Below are positions 8,690 through 18,555 of a DNA stretch of 64,000 nt, piece after piece; position 1 is the first letter of the stretch; each line of letters opens with the position of its first letter. This stretch comes from Flammeovirga yaeyamensis. GTDB taxonomy: Bacteria > Bacteroidota > Bacteroidia > Cytophagales > Flammeovirgaceae. The translations under genes were made by a program, and so were the position numbers. The notes under the pieces were generated by a model that searched no databases, had not been told where the DNA came from, and saw nothing but the letters and a program-made list of their open reading frames with translations. The stretch spans positions 1,287,501 through 1,351,500 of the forward strand of contig NZ_CP076132.1 of NCBI RefSeq assembly GCF_018736045.1, in the 5' to 3' direction.

Positions 8690-11600
8690 ATGAGCAAAAA
8701 AGATAAAATAGCAGTCATTGGTATGGGAGGATTATTCCCAGGGTCATCCGATTTGGATACCTTCTGGAATAACCTACTCGATAACAAAGACCTTGTTACT
8801 CGTTCTGATGAACAGACTTTCGGACAAGATCCCGAACGTTTGTATCATACAGAAAAGGGTAAGCTCGATAAATGTTACGCGGTTCGTGGTGGTTACGTAC
8901 GTGACTTCCAATTTGACCCTCAGGGATACAATATCTCTAAAGACTTACTAACAAAACAAGACGATCAATTTAAGTGGTCGTTACATGTAGCTCAACAAGC
9001 TTTACAAGACAGTGGTTACTGGCAAAACACTAAGGATAAAAACTGTGGTGTTATTGTGGGTAACTTGTCATTTCCTACACGTCGTTCTCGCCAAATATTT
9101 GCACCAATTTATGCAGATATGGCTGGTCAGGTATTCACAGAGCTGACAGGTGAACAAGTGAAAGTTCCTTTTGCTAACACCGATTACGATGCGAATATTC
9201 ATGAAACTTTATTGACGAATTCACCTTCTGCCTTGATTGCTCAAGCAGTAGGATTAACGTCGACCAACTATTCTCTTGATGCAGCATGTGCATCAAGTTT
9301 ATATGCCATCAAATTAGCCATTGATGAATTGCAATTGGGTAAAGCCGATATGATGTTGGCAGGTGCTGTAAGTGGTGCCGATCCATTGTTTATTCACATG
9401 GGCTTCTCTTATTTCCATGCATATGCTCGTATGAATGAAAAGTCAGCTCCTTTAGATAATACTTCAGGAGGATTGACATCATCAGAAGGAGCGGGTATGG
9501 TGGTCTTGAAAAGACTAAGTGATGCGCAAAAAGATGGTGATAAAATCCTAGCAGTTATTGATGGTGTAGGTCTATCGAATGATGGTAAAGGGAAATTCCT
9601 TTTAAGTCCTAATCCAAAAGGACAAAAGCTATCTTTCGAAAGAGCTTACAAAGGCACCAACTTAACTCCAGGAGAAATTGATTATCTAGAGTGTCACGCA
9701 ACAGGTACGCCACTAGGTGATACCACAGAGATCAATTCAATCAGCGATTTCTTTGCACAAGAAGAGGTAAGACCTCCATTCTTAGGTTCAGTAAAATCGA
9801 ACATGGGACACTTGCTAACAGCTGCCGGTATGACAGGTATGTTGAAAGTGATCTTGGCGATGCAAAAGAAATTTATCCCAGCTACAATCAAAATTGATGG
9901 TGCTGTACATTCCAACGATCAAAAGGTCGGTAGAGATCAAATGATGTTGGAAAATAAAGAATGGCCACAAAAAGGAGAGTTACCTCACGCAGGTATCAAT
10001 GCTTTCGGTTTTGGTGGTACAAATGCCCACATGATCTTATCCGCTTACGATGAGAAAGTAGAGGCAGAAAAAGAACAGATTACATCACCCAAACAACCTC
10101 TTTCAATTGTTGGCATGGATCTTCACTTCGGTGGATGTGCCAGCTTGGAAGATTTTTATTTATCACTTTATCAGGGTCAGCAATTCTTCAAGGACCTTCC
10201 GGCCAATCGTTGGAAAGGTATGGAAGAATTGGAGACCCTGAAGAAAGGATTGGGGTTAGAAGATATAAAACGCTTGAAAGGAGCGTGGTTGGAAGAATTT
10301 GATTTGGATATTCTTCGATTCAAAATCCAACCGAAAGAAGCGGAACGTTTAACGTTGCAGCAGACTTTAATGTTAACAGTGGCAGACCGAGCATTACATG
10401 ATGCAGGTTTGAAAGAACTCGAAGGAAAAGGAGCCAACATTGCCGTATTAACAGCAATGGAATCTGAATTGGAAATCCACCACCGTATGGGACGTTGGGA
10501 TCTAATTTGGCAGGTAGAGAAAGCATTGGAAATGGCAGGTCTAGAAATGGATGTGCAGAAAAAAGAATCACTTTCTGATGTTTTAAAGAACTCTGTATTC
10601 CAAGCCTTCGAAGACCACTCTCCATCGGAACACACAGGCTTTATCGGTAACATTATCTCAAGTAGAGTTTCTGCTCTTTGGGATTTTACTGGACCTTCAT
10701 TCACAATTTCATCCAACGAAAATGCGGTGTATAAAGCATTGGATGTAGCGAGAAATATGTTGGCTTTAGGTGAAGTAGATGCCGTAGTAGTAGGTGCCAT
10801 CGACTTGGCCGGTAGCATGGAAGGTGTATTGAGCCGTCATGTTTTAAACCCAGTCAATACAGGTGATATTTCATTCGGTTGGAACACAGAAACAAACGGT
10901 TGGAATATCGGTGAAGGTGCAGGTGCTATTGTGATCAAGAGAGCTGAAGACGCGAAAAACGATCGTGTGTATGCTCAAATTGATGATGTAGCCATTGTAC
11001 AATCTGATTTATCATCTCTGAATGGTGAAATTAACCCTCAAGCCGTAGCACAAGGAGCAGAAGAATTATTACAAAGTAATGGTTTGAATGCCTCTGATAT
11101 CGGATTGTTGGAAGTGTCAGCATCAGGTATTCCTTCTGAAGACAAAGCAGAGATTGAAGGATTAACATCAGTATATCAATCAGAAGACGAGAAACTGACA
11201 TGTGCCTTAGGTTCGGCCAAAGCCACTGTAGGTCATACGTTCTCAGCTTCAGGTATCGCTTCGATTATCCGATCAGCTTTAGCTTTATACCACAGATTTA
11301 TTCCAGCTACTCCACAGTGGTCGGGGCCTAAATTTGAGGAGAAATTTAAAAACACACCTTTCTACGTTCCTCAGGTATCTTCACCATGGGTAGTAGAAGA
11401 AGGAAAAGATACATTAAGAGCAGCGATCTCAGGTTTAGCGACTGATGGTTCTTCGGCACATGTTTTAATGTCAGAAGGATCTCACCCTCAACTGGACGAG
11501 CGTAGCCCTTACTTAGCCAAAGGAGGAGAACGTTTATTCCCTCTATCTATTGAAAGACCGGCGGGTATTAACGAGCAACTGTTAGGGATTCTAACAGATG

Positions 11601-14600
11601 TGGAGACCTTAGGTTTCAATGAAACATCAGACAAACTTTGTGAGGCATTTAACCCTGCAGCACCTATTAAACCAATTTTCGTTGCTAAAAACGAGAAGGA
11701 ATTAATGCGTGATGTTGCCTTCTTCCAAGCACATATGAAAGATGCTTATAAAGGAAAGAAAGCGTTACAAATGCCAACAGGTAGTTACTACAATCCTAAC
11801 CCAATCGGGAAAGATGGAAAAGTAGCTATGGTCTACCCAGGTTCTGGTGCAGCTTATCAAGGTTTTGGTGCATCTTTATTGCAGATGTTCCCAAGCTTAT
11901 ATGACCACATCAAAGATTCTGTAAACTACCCGAACAGAGCGTTCTTTACAGAATATTTATACCCTAGAACACTGAAAAAGCCAACGGCTGAGGAAATCAA
12001 ATTACAAGAAGAGAATTTGGGAACCAATGCACTTCCTGTCATGGCAATTGGTGTTGCCTTTGCGACGGCCTATACAGTGCTTCTTCAAGATATCTTAAAA
12101 GTAAAAGCAGATTCTTTGGCAGGGTATAGCATGGGGGAAACGTCTAGCTTATGGTACGGTCAAGGACTTTGGGATGGACATCAAGTAGATGAAAAATTCT
12201 TAGAGTCGAATATCTTCTCTGAAGTGGTTGGCGGTGCAATGACTGTTCTTGGTGAAGAATGGGGCATGGACGCTGCTACTGCAAAATCAAAATGGAGAAG
12301 CCGTTTGATTACCCTAAATGCACAGACACTTGGTTATGCAACGCTAGAAGATTGGTTTAGAAACGAGGTGGAAGGGAAGTACGAAAGAGTGTACTTAACG
12401 TTCATCAATACCGATTCTGAAATCATATTGTCTGGTGATAATGACATCCTAGAAGAGATCATGCAAAAGTATGCCCTTTCTTCGGTGACATTAACCATCA
12501 ACAACTGTGTGCACCATCCATTTATCCGTAGAGTAACGGAAGAATTCATTACGATGCACAACCTTCCATTACAGAAGGAAGTGACAAAAACAGTGTATTC
12601 TGGTGTAACACAAAAACCTTTAGTGATCAATGAAGAGGTGATTGCCAACAACGCCAAAGAGGTATGTTGTCAAGAAGTGAACCTTCCGAAATTGATTAGA
12701 AGTATGCATGCGGATGGTCATCAATTATTTATTGAAGTGGGGGCAAATGCCACGCTTTCGAGATGGATTGGTGAGATCTTAAAAGGAGAAGAGCATGCAA
12801 CAATTGCTACAGACCGTAAAGGATCTGATTCATTGAAAAGCTTCATGGGTATGATCGCTCAATTGTTAGGTCAAGGAGTAGAACTTGATCTTCAAGCCAT
12901 CATCGCCAAAACATCAATGAAAGGCATTCAAAAGAAGAAAATCTTTAAAACTTTACATACTGGAGGAAATCGCTTTAAAGAATTTGCATTCACTGCAGAG
13001 AACAAGGCAGCCTTCATAAATTCAACGAACAGAGTCAACACCGCAGAACCTGTATTGGCAGGAGAGGAGTTCGACATGTTTGCTTTATCAGAAAAAGAAG
13101 AACAAACTACCAAAGATATGGATAAGAATTCAACCTTAGATGTGATTGAAAATAAGGTGAAACAAAAGATCGCTGAGAATGGCTTGGCGCTTTATGATTT
13201 CGATGCACCTGATTACAAAGCGAGCAAGAAAGATGCAATCTGGAATGAACAAGATCTATTGACTTTCGCTACAGGTAAAATTGCTGACGTATTTGGTCCA
13301 GAGTACTCAATTATCGACACGTATCCTTGTCGTGTAATGTTGCCAATGCCTCCATACTTATTGGTGAGCCGTGTAACAAAATTGAATGCCAAAACAAACG
13401 AGTACAAGCCATCGAGCTTAACAACGGAATACGATATTCCTTACAACTCATGGTTCGCTACAGACGGTCAAATTCCTTGGGCAGTAGCAGTAGAATCTGG
13501 TCAGTGTGACTTATTATTGATTTCATATTTGGGGATTGACTTCCAAAACAAAGGAGAGTACAAATACCGTCTACTAGACTGTACATTGACTTTCTTGGAC
13601 GATCTTCCATTCGAAGGACAAACATTACGTTACGACATCAGCATCGATAGCTATGTTCGTAATGGTAACAACTTATTATTCTTCTTCCGTTACGACTGCT
13701 ATGTTGAGGACAGAATGGTATTGAAGATGCGTGGCGGATGTGCCGGTTTCTTCAACGAAGCTGATTTGGCAGAAGGTCAAGGTGTAGTCTACAAACCAGA
13801 GGAATTAGAAGAAAGAAACAACCGTAAGAAGCAATTCTTCGAGCCACTTTTACACTGTGATAAAACTACTTTCAACCAAGAGGAGCTTTTAGCGTTAACT
13901 CAAGGTGATTTAGAAGGTGTATTTGGTTCGGATTACAATACATTAGGTAGAAACAAATCATTACGTCTTCCTCCAAAAGATATCTTGATGTTGGACCGTA
14001 TCACTAAGTTAGATATTAAAGGTGGTCATGCTGGTCTAGGATGGATTGAAGCAGAGAAAGATTTGAAAGCCGACGATTGGTACTTCCCTTGTCACTTTAG
14101 AGATGACGAAGTATTAGCAGGTTCATTACAAGCTGAAGGCGGTGGACAGTTATTACGTTTCTTAATGTTATACATGGGTATGCAGCGTTTAACAAAAGAC
14201 GCTCGTTTCCAACCTGTATTAGACATCCCTCAAAAAGTAAGATGTCGTAAAGAGGTAAACGCTAAAGATGGTAAGCTAATTTATCGTATGGACGTGAAGG
14301 AAGTAGGTTTAGTTCCTGAGCCATACGTAGTAGCTGACTTAGAAATTATCTATGACGGATTGTCGTCTGTATACTTCGAAAACTTAGGTCTTCGTTTACA
14401 AGAAAAAGACAACCCTCAATATAAAAAGGACTTAGCCAACACGAACCACGGTGTGTATGTGAAGCCAGTGAACAAGCCCGTTTTATTAGACGAAGGCGAC
14501 ATCACTCAATTCGCATTAGGTCCGGTATACAAATGTTTCGGCGATGAGTACAAAGTATTCGAAGGACGTTCATTATCACGTCAGCCAAACACGGATCTTC

Positions 14601-15619
14601 AAGTAATCTCTAGAGTTTTATCAATCAGCAATGAGAGACATGACTTTAGTAACAATCCAACAATCATTTCAGAATATGATGTTCCTGTAGACGCATGGTA
14701 CTTCAAGCAAAATGCTTCTCCAGTAATGCCTTATTCAGTATTGATGGAAGTAGCCCTTCAACCATGTGGTTTCTTAGGTGCTTACTTGGGATCAACTTTA
14801 TCTGTGCCAGACAAAGACTTATTCTTCCGTAACCTAGACGGTGACGGCGAGATGTTAGTAGACGTTGACCTTAGAGGTAAAACAATCACCAACAAAGTAG
14901 TGATGACGTCGCATACCAACCTTGCAGGTACAGTATTGCAACGTTACACTTTCGAACTTTCAGTGGATGGAACAGTATTCTACGTAGGTCAATCATCATT
15001 CGGATTCTTTACTGTAGCCGACCTATCGTCTCAAGCAGGTCTTGACTCAGGCGAGAAAGTAGCTGCATGGAAAGATGTAACAGCTTACGACAAGAAGAAT
15101 GCAATCACATTCAACTTAGATTCATTGTTCGGTAAAATGAAGTTGTACAAGTCGACCAACCCAGCTTCTCCAAGATTACACTTGGCAGAAGATCAGTTGA
15201 ACTTGTTAGACAGTGCTACAATCATAAAAGAAGGTGGTAAGTACGGTAAAGGTTATATCCACGCCACTCGTGCCATCCATAACTACGATTGGTTCTTCAC
15301 TTGTCACTTCTACCAAGATCCTGTAATGCCAGGTTCATTAGGTGTTGAAGCGATCCACCAAGCAGTTCAAGTTTGGGCATTGCAAAACAACTTAGGTGAG
15401 GGCATGACCAATGTAGGTTTCAATCACCACGCTCCAAACAAAACAGTTTGGAAATACAGAGGTCAGATTCTTCAAGGAGATCCAACAATGAACTTGGATT
15501 GCCATATCAAAGAGGTGATCAAGGAGAATGGTAAAGTGGTAATTTTAGTAGATGCGAATCTTTGGAAAGGAGATTTGAGAATTTATGAAATTACGGATCT
15601 TTCATTGGTGATCAGCTAA
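8690..15619 (+). CDS. pfaC: PUFA synthase subunit PfaC with fused PfaB-type acyltransferase (KS-CLF-AT-DH-DH)
   Basis: A 2309-residue PUFA synthase subunit. The ketosynthase (about 5-460) has Cys200 in DAACASS, His336 in ECHATGT and His374 in NMGHLLT. A second KS-like domain (about 475-945) is a chain-length factor: the position of the active Cys aligns with Asn676 in TISSNEN. An acyltransferase of the PfaB type follows (about 1030-1410), with Ser1147 in GYSMGE. Four hot-dog units make two double dehydratases: WAVAVESGQ near 1597; CHFRDDEVLAGSL with His1802; SPVMPYSVLMEVALQP near 2010; CHFYQDPVMPGSLG with His2206. In the marine gammaproteobacterial type pfaB is a separate gene; here AT lies between CLF and DH, as known for myxobacterial and thraustochytrid subunits. 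It acts with PfaA and PfaD in one cytoplasmic complex and is probably co-transcribed with both. The symbol is by closest role; the fused layout could equally be named pfa3. Confidence 0.95.
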   Translation: MSKKDKIAVIGMGGLFPGSSDLDTFWNNLLDNKDLVTRSDEQTFGQDPERLYHTEKGKLDKCYAVRGGYVRDFQFDPQGYNISKDLLTKQDDQFKWSLHVAQQALQDSGYWQNTKDKNCGVIVGNLSFPTRRSRQIFAPIYADMAGQVFTELTGEQVKVPFANTDYDANIHETLLTNSPSALIAQAVGLTSTNYSLDAACASSLYAIKLAIDELQLGKADMMLAGAVSGADPLFIHMGFSYFHAYARMNEKSAPLDNTSGGLTSSEGAGMVVLKRLSDAQKDGDKILAVIDGVGLSNDGKGKFLLSPNPKGQKLSFERAYKGTNLTPGEIDYLECHATGTPLGDTTEINSISDFFAQEEVRPPFLGSVKSNMGHLLTAAGMTGMLKVILAMQKKFIPATIKIDGAVHSNDQKVGRDQMMLENKEWPQKGELPHAGINAFGFGGTNAHMILSAYDEKVEAEKEQITSPKQPLSIVGMDLHFGGCASLEDFYLSLYQGQQFFKDLPANRWKGMEELETLKKGLGLEDIKRLKGAWLEEFDLDILRFKIQPKEAERLTLQQTLMLTVADRALHDAGLKELEGKGANIAVLTAMESELEIHHRMGRWDLIWQVEKALEMAGLEMDVQKKESLSDVLKNSVFQAFEDHSPSEHTGFIGNIISSRVSALWDFTGPSFTISSNENAVYKALDVARNMLALGEVDAVVVGAIDLAGSMEGVLSRHVLNPVNTGDISFGWNTETNGWNIGEGAGAIVIKRAEDAKNDRVYAQIDDVAIVQSDLSSLNGEINPQAVAQGAEELLQSNGLNASDIGLLEVSASGIPSEDKAEIEGLTSVYQSEDEKLTCALGSAKATVGHTFSASGIASIIRSALALYHRFIPATPQWSGPKFEEKFKNTPFYVPQVSSPWVVEEGKDTLRAAISGLATDGSSAHVLMSEGSHPQLDERSPYLAKGGERLFPLSIERPAGINEQLLGILTDVETLGFNETSDKLCEAFNPAAPIKPIFVAKNEKELMRDVAFFQAHMKDAYKGKKALQMPTGSYYNPNPIGKDGKVAMVYPGSGAAYQGFGASLLQMFPSLYDHIKDSVNYPNRAFFTEYLYPRTLKKPTAEEIKLQEENLGTNALPVMAIGVAFATAYTVLLQDILKVKADSLAGYSMGETSSLWYGQGLWDGHQVDEKFLESNIFSEVVGGAMTVLGEEWGMDAATAKSKWRSRLITLNAQTLGYATLEDWFRNEVEGKYERVYLTFINTDSEIILSGDNDILEEIMQKYALSSVTLTINNCVHHPFIRRVTEEFITMHNLPLQKEVTKTVYSGVTQKPLVINEEVIANNAKEVCCQEVNLPKLIRSMHADGHQLFIEVGANATLSRWIGEILKGEEHATIATDRKGSDSLKSFMGMIAQLLGQGVELDLQAIIAKTSMKGIQKKKIFKTLHTGGNRFKEFAFTAENKAAFINSTNRVNTAEPVLAGEEFDMFALSEKEEQTTKDMDKNSTLDVIENKVKQKIAENGLALYDFDAPDYKASKKDAIWNEQDLLTFATGKIADVFGPEYSIIDTYPCRVMLPMPPYLLVSRVTKLNAKTNEYKPSSLTTEYDIPYNSWFATDGQIPWAVAVESGQCDLLLISYLGIDFQNKGEYKYRLLDCTLTFLDDLPFEGQTLRYDISIDSYVRNGNNLLFFFRYDCYVEDRMVLKMRGGCAGFFNEADLAEGQGVVYKPEELEERNNRKKQFFEPLLHCDKTTFNQEELLALTQGDLEGVFGSDYNTLGRNKSLRLPPKDILMLDRITKLDIKGGHAGLGWIEAEKDLKADDWYFPCHFRDDEVLAGSLQAEGGGQLLRFLMLYMGMQRLTKDARFQPVLDIPQKVRCRKEVNAKDGKLIYRMDVKEVGLVPEPYVVADLEIIYDGLSSVYFENLGLRLQEKDNPQYKKDLANTNHGVYVKPVNKPVLLDEGDITQFALGPVYKCFGDEYKVFEGRSLSRQPNTDLQVISRVLSISNERHDFSNNPTIISEYDVPVDAWYFKQNASPVMPYSVLMEVALQPCGFLGAYLGSTLSVPDKDLFFRNLDGDGEMLVDVDLRGKTITNKVVMTSHTNLAGTVLQRYTFELSVDGTVFYVGQSSFGFFTVADLSSQAGLDSGEKVAAWKDVTAYDKKNAITFNLDSLFGKMKLYKSTNPASPRLHLAEDQLNLLDSATIIKEGGKYGKGYIHATRAIHNYDWFFTCHFYQDPVMPGSLGVEAIHQAVQVWALQNNLGEGMTNVGFNHHAPNKTVWKYRGQILQGDPTMNLDCHIKEVIKENGKVVILVDANLWKGDLRIYEITDLSLVIS

Positions 15620-15638
15620 TTATCCTCCAAAGAGCTTA

Positions 15639-15665
15639 AGAGGGCCATCCACGTATGGCCCCTCT
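15639..15665 (+). repeat. Intercistronic hairpin between pfaC and pfaD
   Basis: The arms AGAGGGCCAT and ATGGCCCCTCT (one bulged base) enclose the loop CCACGT, the same loop as at 8634-8639. It sits in the 82-nt gap before pfaD and has no following T run. Same hairpin family as the ACP linkers. Confidence 0.7.
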
Positions 15666-15701
15666 CGAATGCCCCTCATAAGCTTATTTAATTTCTAAAA
15701 A

Positions 15702-17333
15702 ATGAATACAACAGCAATACAAAACAGCGGCTTAAAGACATCCACAAAATCCACTTCCAAGTGGTTCGGTGCTTCAAGCTTTGCAAAATATACAACTGAG
15801 GAGATCAAGCAGCAGTTTGAGAAATTGGACAAGCAGCTTTTTGTTATCAGAAACCAAGAAGGAACAGTAGGTGTAGCGGATGGTATGGGTACAGCCACAT
15901 CATCTGATTTACAATCTGCAGAATTATTAGCCAATATTCCTGCTTATGCTCCAGAAGCATTGGGAGATCCATCGTTCAGAGCAGCTTATGGTTTGAAATA
16001 TAACTACATGGGTGGTGCCATGGCCAACGGTATTTCATCAGAAGATTTGGTGATTGCCTTAGGTAAGGCAGGGATGCTTTGTTCTTTTGGTGCAGGTGGT
16101 TTGATTCCTTCAAGAATCGAGCAAGCAATTGATAAAATTCAAACGGCTTTACCTAACGGACCATATGCGTTTAACTTAATTCACTCGCCAAACGAAGTAG
16201 CTTTAGAGCGTGAAGCTTGTGAGTTGTTCTTAAAGCGTGGAGTGAAAGTGATTGAAGCGTCTGCATTTATGGACTTAACGCCATTTGTAGTGAAGTTTAG
16301 AGCGGCAGGGTTACGCAAAAATGCGGATGGATCGATCCATATGGAAAACAAGATTATCGCTAAGGTATCTCGTTTAGAAGTAGCGGAGAAATTTATGCGT
16401 CCGGCACCAAAGTCGATCTTAGATAAATTGGTAGCAGAAGGTCAGATTACAGCAGAGCAAGCGACATTAGCCTTGTCTGTTCCTATGGCCGATGACATTA
16501 CAGTAGAAGCAGATTCTGGTGGACATACAGATAACAGACCATTGGTGTCGTTATTGCCATCGGTATTATTGCTAAGAAATAGAATCCAAGAAGAATTGAA
16601 CTACCCTGAGCAAGTACGTGTAGGTGCTGCCGGTGGTATTTCAACACCTCAATCGGTATTGGCAGCTTTCGCTATGGGTGCAGCATTTGTAGTGACAGGT
16701 TCTATCAACCAAGCATGTTTAGAGTCGGGTGCATCAGACCATTCTCGTAAAGTGCTAGCACAAGCGGGTATGACAGACATCATGATGGCGCCAGCATCAG
16801 ACATGTTCGAATTGGGAGTGAAACTTCAGGTATTGAAGAAAGGTACGTTGTTCGCCTTAAGAGCACAAAAGTTATACGATACATACATCGCTTACGATGG
16901 TATCGATGCTATTCCAGCCAAAGAAAGAACAACTTTAGAGAAAACCGTTTTCCAAGATACGTTAGAGAACATCTGGAAAATGTGTATCGAGTTTTTCCAA
17001 GAGCGTGATCCAGAACAAATCACAAGATCAGAAAATAATCCAAAGCGTAAGATGGCATTGATCTTCCGTTGGTACTTAGGTCTTTCTTCATCATGGGCTA
17101 ACCGTGGTGTGAAAGGTAGAGAGTTGGATTACCAAATCTGGTGTGGTCCTGCCATGGGTGCATTCAACGAGTGGGTAAAAGGTACTCCTCTTGAGCAATG
17201 GGAAAACCGTAAAGCAGTAGACGTTGCACATGCTTTATTTAACGGTGCAGCCTACCTGTACAGATTGCAATACTTAGAGATGCAAGGTGTACAAATCGAT
17301 GGTAAATACAAGGCTGCGAGCGTAAGATATTAA
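15702..17333 (+). CDS. pfaD: PUFA synthase enoyl reductase PfaD
   Basis: A 543-residue FMN-dependent enoyl reductase of the nitropropane-dioxygenase-like TIM-barrel family. In PUFA synthesis it reduces the trans-2 enoyl intermediates made by the PfaA/PfaC complex. Visible family features are the N-terminal SSFAKYTTEE region, the glycine-rich MGGAMANG and SFGAGGLIP segments, the barrel segment GPYAFNLIHSPNE, and the FMN phosphate-binding part AAGGISTPQSVLAAF followed by GAAFVVTGSINQ. The length is normal for PfaD. ATG at 15702 begins MNTTAIQNSG, 82 nt after the previous stop. It is the last gene of the operon and is followed directly by a strong terminator. Confidence 0.96.
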   Translation: MNTTAIQNSGLKTSTKSTSKWFGASSFAKYTTEEIKQQFEKLDKQLFVIRNQEGTVGVADGMGTATSSDLQSAELLANIPAYAPEALGDPSFRAAYGLKYNYMGGAMANGISSEDLVIALGKAGMLCSFGAGGLIPSRIEQAIDKIQTALPNGPYAFNLIHSPNEVALEREACELFLKRGVKVIEASAFMDLTPFVVKFRAAGLRKNADGSIHMENKIIAKVSRLEVAEKFMRPAPKSILDKLVAEGQITAEQATLALSVPMADDITVEADSGGHTDNRPLVSLLPSVLLLRNRIQEELNYPEQVRVGAAGGISTPQSVLAAFAMGAAFVVTGSINQACLESGASDHSRKVLAQAGMTDIMMAPASDMFELGVKLQVLKKGTLFALRAQKLYDTYIAYDGIDAIPAKERTTLEKTVFQDTLENIWKMCIEFFQERDPEQITRSENNPKRKMALIFRWYLGLSSSWANRGVKGRELDYQIWCGPAMGAFNEWVKGTPLEQWENRKAVDVAHALFNGAAYLYRLQYLEMQGVQIDGKYKAASVRY

Positions 17334-17371
17334 TCAAGCGCGAACAGACTCATTCATATCTTATTTATTAT

Positions 17372-17405
17372 AGACCCCGGGACTTTTGGTGCCGGGGTCT
17401 TTTTG
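17372..17405 (+). terminator. Rho-independent terminator of the pfa operon
   Basis: The GC-rich stem AGACCCCGG / CCGGGGTCT around gacttttggtg is followed by TTTTTG. It ends the three-gene PUFA operon. Confidence 0.92.
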
Positions 17406-17564
17406 TTTGAAGGTTATATATGTTATGAGTTGTAGATTGATAACGTGAAAAAGTTTTAAGTAACGTTTATAGATTGATAATTAGAATAGAGAGGATTTTT
17501 TTTAAGTAATAGTAATTAATTAGTAATTTTATTTTTTGGAAAGAATTTTTTGCAATCAATTAAA

Positions 17565-18230
17565 ATGAATCTAGAATTTATATTACTTCAAGCAGATACT
17601 ATTGGAGCTTCAATTGACTCTGCATCTGTTGCTAGTGCTTACTTCAATAAGGTAGCAACAGAATTTGTATCAGAATCATGGGGAATAGTATCATTTATTG
17701 TTTTATCAGCAGGTACTGGAGCTCTTGGGTCATGGTTATTTAAATTTCTAACTCCCAGACCTAGAATGAAGATATCCCCAATTATCGTTTATGATAAAGA
17801 AAGAAAGTTATATTGGTTTAAGATAGTGAACAAAACTTGGAAGTCTTTATTTAAAGTTAGAGTAACTTTACTGCATCATGAGATGATTGACTCTGATACT
17901 AAATGTACAATGGCTCACTTTATTAATTTGGAAGGAACAGCAGGTCAAGGTGAGATAACATTTGATGGTTATAAATGGTGGAAATCGGATTATACAGATC
18001 ACGTTACCCATGTTAGATGTAATGCATCTACACAGTTACATAATAAATTAGCTGATCAAGATGAAATATGTCTTCAAATAGAGGCTACCCATTCAACTAC
18101 TGGTGAAACTAGAATGTTCAGTCATCTATTCACAAAAAAGAAAGATATTTTACCTGGACATATCCATGATTCAACGAATGATTTATATGGAATAGAGCAA
18201 AAGCTGGCTGAAGAGTTAATTGGACAATAG
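17565..18230 (+). CDS. One-TM membrane protein with possible Kir-like C-terminal domain
   Basis: A 221-residue protein if started at the ATG at 17565; an upstream in-frame TTG at 17550 would add five residues. After a short N-terminus there is one hydrophobic segment (about 37-60, SFIVLSAGTGALGSWLF) followed by the basic stop-transfer PRPRMK. The rest looks like a cytoplasmic beta domain. It has the phrase YWFKIVNKTW, and near the end LQIEATHSTTGETRMFS, then DILPGH. That pattern resembles the cytoplasmic immunoglobulin-like domain of inward-rectifier potassium channels (EATGMTTQ ... DILWGH). There is no second TM helix and no TVGYG pore filter, so it cannot itself be a channel of that type. 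The family assignment is by eye only. It stands alone after the pfa terminator. Confidence 0.6.
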   Translation: MNLEFILLQADTIGASIDSASVASAYFNKVATEFVSESWGIVSFIVLSAGTGALGSWLFKFLTPRPRMKISPIIVYDKERKLYWFKIVNKTWKSLFKVRVTLLHHEMIDSDTKCTMAHFINLEGTAGQGEITFDGYKWWKSDYTDHVTHVRCNASTQLHNKLADQDEICLQIEATHSTTGETRMFSHLFTKKKDILPGHIHDSTNDLYGIEQKLAEELIGQ

Positions 18231-18334
18231 TATTAAACTATTGTAAAATTTGCTAAATAATTAGTTATTTGCTAATTTTCCATCGTATTATTAACTAGCA
18301 AAATAAAAACATAAACAATCTAAAGAATATCATA

Positions 18335-18370
18335 ATGTCAAACACTAGAATTTGGAGTCGTATCTGGTAA
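18335..18370 (+). other. Possible Trp-containing leader peptide ORF
   Basis: An 11-codon ORF, MSNTRIWSRIW, has two Trp codons near its end and is followed about 50 nt later by a terminator hairpin. That is the layout of an amino-acid attenuation leader, but no biosynthetic gene follows on this strand. It may be an orphan or chance. Confidence 0.15.
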
Positions 18371-18417
18371 AAACTAGTCGACCAAAAAATGAAACAAAAC
18401 GAAATTTAATAATCATT

Positions 18418-18457
18418 AAAAAAGCCCTTTTATTTCATAAAGTAAAAGGGCTTTTTA
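18418..18457 (+). terminator. Rho-independent terminator, probably bidirectional
   Basis: The arms AAAAAGCCCTTTTA and TAAAAGGGCTTTTT surround tttcataaag, with an A run before and a T run after. It can stop transcripts from the left and from the decayed transposase copy on the right. Confidence 0.85.
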
Positions 18458-18476
18458 TTTAAATATCTTCAAAACG

Positions 18477-18512
18477 GTTCGCTGTGTTAAGCCGATAGAC
18501 GTCACCACGAAC
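18477..18512 (-). repeat. REP-like hairpin at the 3' side of a dead RAYT
   Basis: GTTCGCTGTG...CACCACGAAC is an imperfect copy of the GTTCGTAGTG...CACTACGAAC stem seen around the intact RAYT near 40 kb. Its position relative to the pseudogene (just past its stop) matches the right-hand REP of the intact element. Confidence 0.7.
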
Positions 18513-18555
18513 TAGCATATTCTTTTAAATTTGAAACCTAAAAAAACTATAATAT

